Assembly: GCA_009844405.1 (NCBI GenBank)
Contig: VYBO01000095.1
Coordinates: 1 to 52,938, forward strand
DNA length: 52,938 nucleotides
DNA from: Acidimicrobiaceae bacterium
Lineage (GTDB): Bacteria > Actinomycetota > Acidimicrobiia > Acidimicrobiales > Aldehydirespiratoraceae
Direction of reading: 5' to 3'
In this document: in pieces, positions 49,561 to 52,938 of the stretch
Layout: every line of letters begins with the position of its first letter
How positions within the stretch are numbered: the stretch's first letter is position 1
Program-made: the position numbers and the translations under genes
The notes under the pieces: model-generated
Databases searched by the model: none
Seen by the model: only the letters and a program-made list of their open reading frames with translations
Told to the model about the DNA's origin: nothing

Positions 49561-51393
49561 CTATGTGGCGCACTCCGAGGCACCGGTCTCCACGGTGTAC
49601 GGGCCGGTCTCGTCGAAGTCGACGTAGAACGACGGGTCGTCCTCGTAGGCAGGGAACTCGTCGAGGTCCTTGAGGCCCTCGGCCACGGCGCGGGCGCCGC
49701 CGGCGCGCTCCATCCAGTCCCGGAAGCCCTCGGAGGCTCGGCGCTCGTCGACGAAGCGCCGGATCACTCGGGCAGTGGCCTCGGGGGCGTTGCGGGCGGG
49801 CAGGCGCAGGGCCTTGTCACCGAAGTGCATCTGCTGCCGGCCGACGTAGCCCCCGAGCAGCATCTGGTAGCCGGGGGCGCTGCGTCCGCCGGCCCGTCTC
49901 TCCGCCCCGAAGAAGCCGATGTCCGACGCGTGGTGCTGCCCGCAGGAGTTGGGGCACCCGGAGATGTTGATGCGGATGCCGCCCACATCGGCCAGCCCCT
50001 CCTCCTCGAGGCGCTCGCCGATGGCGTCGCCCAGGCCGCGACTCTGGGTGACGGCCAGGTTGCAGGTGTCCGACCCCGGGCAGGCCACCACGTCGCGGGC
50101 CAGCTCCGCGCCCGGTCGGGCCATGCCGATGGCGTCCAGGCGGTCGTAGACGGTGGCCAGATCGTCGGGGTGCAGGCCCCGGAAAACCGCGTTCTGGCGG
50201 TTGGTCAGCCGCACGTCGGCGCCGAGGCCGCGCTGCAGCGCGGCCAGGGCCCGGAACTGGTCGCCGGTGATGTCGCCCAGGTGAGCCTGCGCGTAGACGG
50301 AGACGGTGCCGTCGCGCACGCCCCGGACCACGTTGACCCGCTCCCACCGCTCGTAGGCGGAGCCCGTGCCGATGGTGACCGGCGTGCCGTGGCCTACCGC
50401 GGTGACGGTGGTGGGGTCTCCCGCACCGGCCGGGTCGTCGCCGTCGATCCGCACCTCGGCGGGGATCCCGCCCGGCCAGGAGGTCGACGCCACCAGGAAC
50501 TTGCGCTGAGTCAGCACCCGGCGCCGGACCTCCTCGAAGCCGAGCGTGTCCACCAGCCACTTCATGCGGGCCCGCAGCTTGTTGTCGCGGTTGCCGGCCT
50601 GGTCGAACACCCTCAAGCAGGCCTCGATGGTGGGCAGAAGCTCCTCGCGGGGGGTGAAGTCCTCCAGTGCCAGGGCCGGGTGCGGGGTCGTGCCCAGCCC
50701 GCCGGCGATGAACACCCGGAAGCCGCGTTCGACTGTGCCGTCGTCGGTGCGGCGGGCAACGCCGATCACGCCCACGTCGTTGAACATGGCCTGGCCGCAG
50801 TCGGTGTCGCAGCCCGAGAAGTTGATCTTGAACTTGCGGGGCAGCCGCTGGCTGATCGGGTTGCGGACGAAGTGCCGGTACGTGGCCTCGGCCCAGGGCG
50901 TCACGTCGAGCTCCTCGTGGGGGCAGGCGCCGGCCAGGTGGCATCCCTGGATGTTGCGGACGGTGTCGCCGCAGGCCTCCCGGGTGGTGAGCCCGACCGC
51001 GGCAAGATGCTCGAGCACCTCGGGGATCCGGTCGAGCTGCACGAAGTGGAACTGGATGTTCTGGCGGGTGGTGATGTGGCCCCAGCCCCGGCTGTAGGTG
51101 TCGACCAGCCAGCCGATCATCTCGAGCTGCTGGGGCTGGATGGACCCGTAGGGCACCTTCACCCGGACCATCTGGTTGGCGCCGCCCTGGCGCTGCCCGT
51201 AGATGCCGTTGGTGAGCCGGTAGACCCGGAACACCTCGTCGCTGAGCTCCCCGGCCTCAAAGCGCGCGTACTGCTGCCTGTACTTGTCGACGTCGGCCCG
51301 TATGGCGGGATCGATGGGGCCGCCGGCGGGGGGCGGCCCCGGCGTCGTGGCCGGAGTGGCAGGCGGGGCGATGCGGGGCTCGAGCAGGGTCAT
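49561..51393 (-). CDS. Ferredoxin-type sulfite/nitrite reductase (siroheme and [4Fe-4S])
   Basis: A 610-residue assimilatory reductase reducing sulfite to sulfide or nitrite to ammonia with six electrons. Duplicated half-domains are visible. GIYGQRQGGANQMVRVKVP and RGWGHITTRQNIQFHFV lie in the first half. The cluster and siroheme ligands are CPGSDTCNLAVTQS and SGCPNSCGQHH in the second. CHLAGACPHEE near residue 150 is a siroheme-side segment, as in mycobacterial SirA/NirA. Sulfite versus nitrite cannot be settled from sequence, but the upstream siroheme genes and the absence of nitrate genes favour sulfite. ATG 51393 overlaps the stop of the methyltransferase gene. Confidence 0.93.
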   Translation of the reverse strand: MTLLEPRIAPPATPATTPGPPPAGGPIDPAIRADVDKYRQQYARFEAGELSDEVFRVYRLTNGIYGQRQGGANQMVRVKVPYGSIQPQQLEMIGWLVDTYSRGWGHITTRQNIQFHFVQLDRIPEVLEHLAAVGLTTREACGDTVRNIQGCHLAGACPHEELDVTPWAEATYRHFVRNPISQRLPRKFKINFSGCDTDCGQAMFNDVGVIGVARRTDDGTVERGFRVFIAGGLGTTPHPALALEDFTPREELLPTIEACLRVFDQAGNRDNKLRARMKWLVDTLGFEEVRRRVLTQRKFLVASTSWPGGIPAEVRIDGDDPAGAGDPTTVTAVGHGTPVTIGTGSAYERWERVNVVRGVRDGTVSVYAQAHLGDITGDQFRALAALQRGLGADVRLTNRQNAVFRGLHPDDLATVYDRLDAIGMARPGAELARDVVACPGSDTCNLAVTQSRGLGDAIGERLEEEGLADVGGIRINISGCPNSCGQHHASDIGFFGAERRAGGRSAPGYQMLLGGYVGRQQMHFGDKALRLPARNAPEATARVIRRFVDERRASEGFRDWMERAGGARAVAEGLKDLDEFPAYEDDPSFYVDFDETGPYTVETGASECAT

Positions 51394-52151
51394 GGCAGGG
51401 CTCCTAGAGATGTCAGAGCGTTCGAGCGGCTCAGTTCGGAGAGGGCGATAATGTCGGCGGCGGCGACCGCTCCCACGACGATGGTGGCCGGGCTGCTTGC
51501 CCGGAGGTGCCGCAGGCCGGCCAGATCGGTGCGGTCGACTTGCTGGCGCGCCGTCGTGGCTGCGCTGATCACCGCTACCGGCGTGCTCGAAGCCATGCCG
51601 CCGGCCCGCAAGCGGTCAGCGACCTGGGTGGTGCGGGCCGCTCCCATCAGGATGACGAGCGTCGTGCCGGCCTGGGTCAGGGCGTCCCAGTTGAGCCACC
51701 GGTCGGACGACGGGTCCTGGTGGGCCGTGACCACGGTGAAACCGCTGGAGACGCCGCGAAGGGTGACGGGGATGCCGGCTGCGGCCGGCGCGGCCACTGC
51801 CGAGGTCACCCCGGGTACGACCTCGACGGCGACACCGGCGGCCCGCAGCGTCGAGGCCTCCTCGCCGCCCCGCCCGAAGACGAACGGGTCCCCGCCCTTG
51901 AGCCGCACGACGTGCTCGAAGCGGCGGCCGCGGTCGATGAGGAGGGCGTTGATCTCGTCCTGGGAGGGACTGGGCGCGCCAGGCGTCTTTCCCACATTGA
52001 TTCGCTCGGCCCACGGCGGCGAGAGGTCGACGACGGCCTGATCCACGAGCCGGTCGTAGACGACCGCGTCAGCCTGGCGCACTAGGTTGGCGGCCCGGAC
52101 GGTCAACAGGTCCGGGTCGCCGGGCCCGGCCCCGACCAGGTGCACGGTCAC
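51390..52151 (-). CDS. cobA: Uroporphyrinogen-III C-methyltransferase
   Basis: A 253-residue SAM-dependent enzyme that doubly methylates uroporphyrinogen III to precorrin-2, the first step to siroheme. Signatures are HLVGAGPGDPDLLTVRA, a VYDRLV strand, VVRLKGGDPFVFGRGGEEA, VVPGVTSAVAAPAAAGIPVTLR, and the late ATIVVGAV. GTG 52151 overlaps the upstream stop (GTGA). It lies between the dehydrogenase/chelatase gene and the sulfite reductase in one operon, so siroheme supply and its user are co-expressed. Confidence 0.94.
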   Translation of the reverse strand: MTVHLVGAGPGDPDLLTVRAANLVRQADAVVYDRLVDQAVVDLSPPWAERINVGKTPGAPSPSQDEINALLIDRGRRFEHVVRLKGGDPFVFGRGGEEASTLRAAGVAVEVVPGVTSAVAAPAAAGIPVTLRGVSSGFTVVTAHQDPSSDRWLNWDALTQAGTTLVILMGAARTTQVADRLRAGGMASSTPVAVISAATTARQQVDRTDLAGLRHLRASSPATIVVGAVAAADIIALSELSRSNALTSLGALP

Positions 52152-52813
52152 GATGCCATCGCCTCCGCCGGTGCGGTCACGGGCTTGTCGAGGGCGAGGT
52201 GGCGGCGAAGGAGGAAGCGGGCCTCGCTGGTGCGCCCAACCCTGACGAGTTCGAGCAGTCCGTCGTCGAGGGCCGTATCCCAGCCCGCCACCTCGGAGGT
52301 GCCGAATCGGGCCTTGGCTTCGGCTCGGGCCTCGGACAGCAGTTCGAGCAGGGCCGCGTAGCCGGAGTCGATCTCACGCTCGATCCGCTGCCGGAGCCAG
52401 CGGGCCAGGGCAGGACTGCGTCCGCCGCTGGAGACCGCCACCTGCAGGTCGCCGCGCCGGGCCACCGACGGCAGCGTGAACGTGCAGTTGGCCGGGTCGT
52501 CGGCTGAGTTGACGAAGACGTTGGCGGCCTCGCAGTCGCGGGCAACCCCCGAGTTCACCGCGGGATTGTCCGTAGCGGTGACGACGAGACGGTACGAGCC
52601 CGCCTCTCCACGGAGGTATCCGCGCGGTTGCCAGGTGACCTCGGGGTGCTGGGCGATGGCGTCGACCGCGGCAGGCGCGACCACGGTCACGGCGGCGCCG
52701 GCTCGAAGCAGGGCCTCAACCTTGCGGGCCGCGACCGGACCGCCGCCGACCACTAGGACGCGCTGTCCCGAGAGGCAGAGGTTCACCGGATAGGGGACTG
52801 GAGTGCTGGACAT
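52148..52813 (-). CDS. Precorrin-2 dehydrogenase / sirohydrochlorin ferrochelatase (Met8p, CysG N-terminal type)
   Basis: A 221-residue enzyme oxidising precorrin-2 with NAD+ and inserting iron to give siroheme. It has the Rossmann motif VLVVGGGPVAARKVEALLRAG (about 19-39), then VTATDNPAVN, VNSADDPANCTFTLPSV and VSSGGRSPALARWLRQRIE, the dimerisation and chelatase part. In E. coli this is fused to the methyltransferase as CysG; here the two are separate overlapping genes. ATG 52813 has TATCGT 6 bases upstream. Confidence 0.93.
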   Translation of the reverse strand: MSSTPVPYPVNLCLSGQRVLVVGGGPVAARKVEALLRAGAAVTVVAPAAVDAIAQHPEVTWQPRGYLRGEAGSYRLVVTATDNPAVNSGVARDCEAANVFVNSADDPANCTFTLPSVARRGDLQVAVSSGGRSPALARWLRQRIEREIDSGYAALLELLSEARAEAKARFGTSEVAGWDTALDDGLLELVRVGRTSEARFLLRRHLALDKPVTAPAEAMAS

Positions 52814-52819
52814 CCGAAT

Positions 52820-52852
52820 ACGATAATTCCGATAAGATTAGTCGGGATTAGC
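52820..52852 (-). promoter_or_regulatory. AT-rich promoter/operator of the siroheme-sulfite reductase operon
   Basis: On the minus strand, TATCGT (52820-52825) is 6 bases from the start codon. Just upstream are direct repeats CTAATC-N4-CTAATC and TTATCG-GAA-TTATCG, overlapping the -10. This is the most AT-rich stretch nearby and looks like a regulated, leaderless promoter with a factor-binding site. The regulator is not identifiable. Confidence 0.45.
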
Positions 52853-52936
52853 GAGGGTAGCCCACCGGCAGGCGCGATACAACACAAAGAGCGAGCGCGG
52901 ATTGATCGGCGGCCAATCGCGTCGCAGGGTGGTCAT
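52838..52936 (-). other. Possible 32-residue leader frame before the siroheme operon
   Basis: ATG 52936 opens MTTLRRDWPPINPRSLFVLY and ends at TAA 52838-52840, 24 bases before the next start. Its first 16 residues match the short frame in repeat copy B with one change (L to P). It could be a leader peptide or a chance frame within the repeat. Confidence 0.25.
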
Positions 52937-52937
52937 T
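52889..52937 (+). repeat. Dispersed repeat, copy C (cut by the window edge)
   Basis: GAGCGAGCGCGGATTGATCG... matches the reverse complement of copy B (33027-33074) with about three mismatches over 49 bases. The part corresponding to copy A would lie beyond the right edge. Confidence 0.8.
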
Positions 52938-52938
52938 T

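Overview
The window reads as high-GC actinobacterial DNA, most likely from an uncultured member of the Acidimicrobiia. The reasons are frequent GTG starts, many GTGA/ATGA gene overlaps, actinobacterial lipoprotein leaders, a GlbO-type truncated haemoglobin, an MpaB/DUF2236 oxygenase, GPP34, and an actinobacterial-type pyridoxamine-oxidase-like flavoprotein. The lineage is an inference; no rRNA or tRNA gene was seen.

The most notable content is two genes in which an in-frame TGA falls exactly on a redox-active residue of its family and is followed at bacterial spacing by a SECIS-like hairpin. One is the catalytic subunit of a formate dehydrogenase (1623-3551, Sec88). The other is a peroxiredoxin-like thioredoxin-fold protein with a U-x-x-C motif (11838-12320, Sec42). 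Each looks like two broken ORFs until the TGA is read through. Together they suggest that the host decodes UGA as selenocysteine.

Layout. 63-1511: secreted repeat-poor protein at the left edge. 1.6-6.3 kb: NAD-type formate dehydrogenase with a Mo/Sec subunit, a NuoE-NuoF fusion, and a separate Fe-S subunit carrying the modules normally fused to the N-terminus of the Mo subunit. 6.4-8.7 kb: a hydratase, then a convergent formate/nitrite channel and a flavoprotein. 8.8-12.3 kb: GPP34 protein, FMN hydroxyacid dehydrogenase, dienelactone hydrolase, and the second selenoprotein. 12.4-15.9 kb: ATP-grasp / alpha-E / transglutaminase cassette. 15.9-18.3 kb: two tandem Bcr/CflA-like exporters. 18.4-22.8 kb: esterase, D-aminoacylase-like amidohydrolase, and an overlapping MpaB oxygenase/haemoglobin pair. 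23-28.1 kb: macrodomain protein, large adenine methyltransferase with a nuclease-like N-terminus, membrane fatty-acid hydroxylase. 28.3-32.2 kb: three-subunit xanthine-dehydrogenase-family molybdoenzyme and a MoaD-like protein. 32.2-33.2 kb: a decayed region with type I restriction-modification and HicB remnants. 33.2-35.1 kb: nucleoside hydrolase and ribokinase (ribonucleoside salvage). 35.1-41.1 kb: cyclase pseudogene, then NfeD-like and SPFH genes separated by a regulator, a degenerate protease and a lipoprotein. 41.2-49.4 kb: oligopeptide-type ABC transporter with two substrate-binding proteins. 49.6-52.8 kb: sulfite/nitrite reductase and siroheme synthesis, transcribed leftward.

Intergenic structure is rich. 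There are three copies of a GAATTGGCAGC hairpin repeat, three copies of a second dispersed repeat, an array of GGTGCC/GGCACC half-sites in one divergent promoter, and several fresh short tandem duplications. A TANNNT hexamer recurs 6-8 bases upstream of many start codons, which suggests widespread leaderless transcription.
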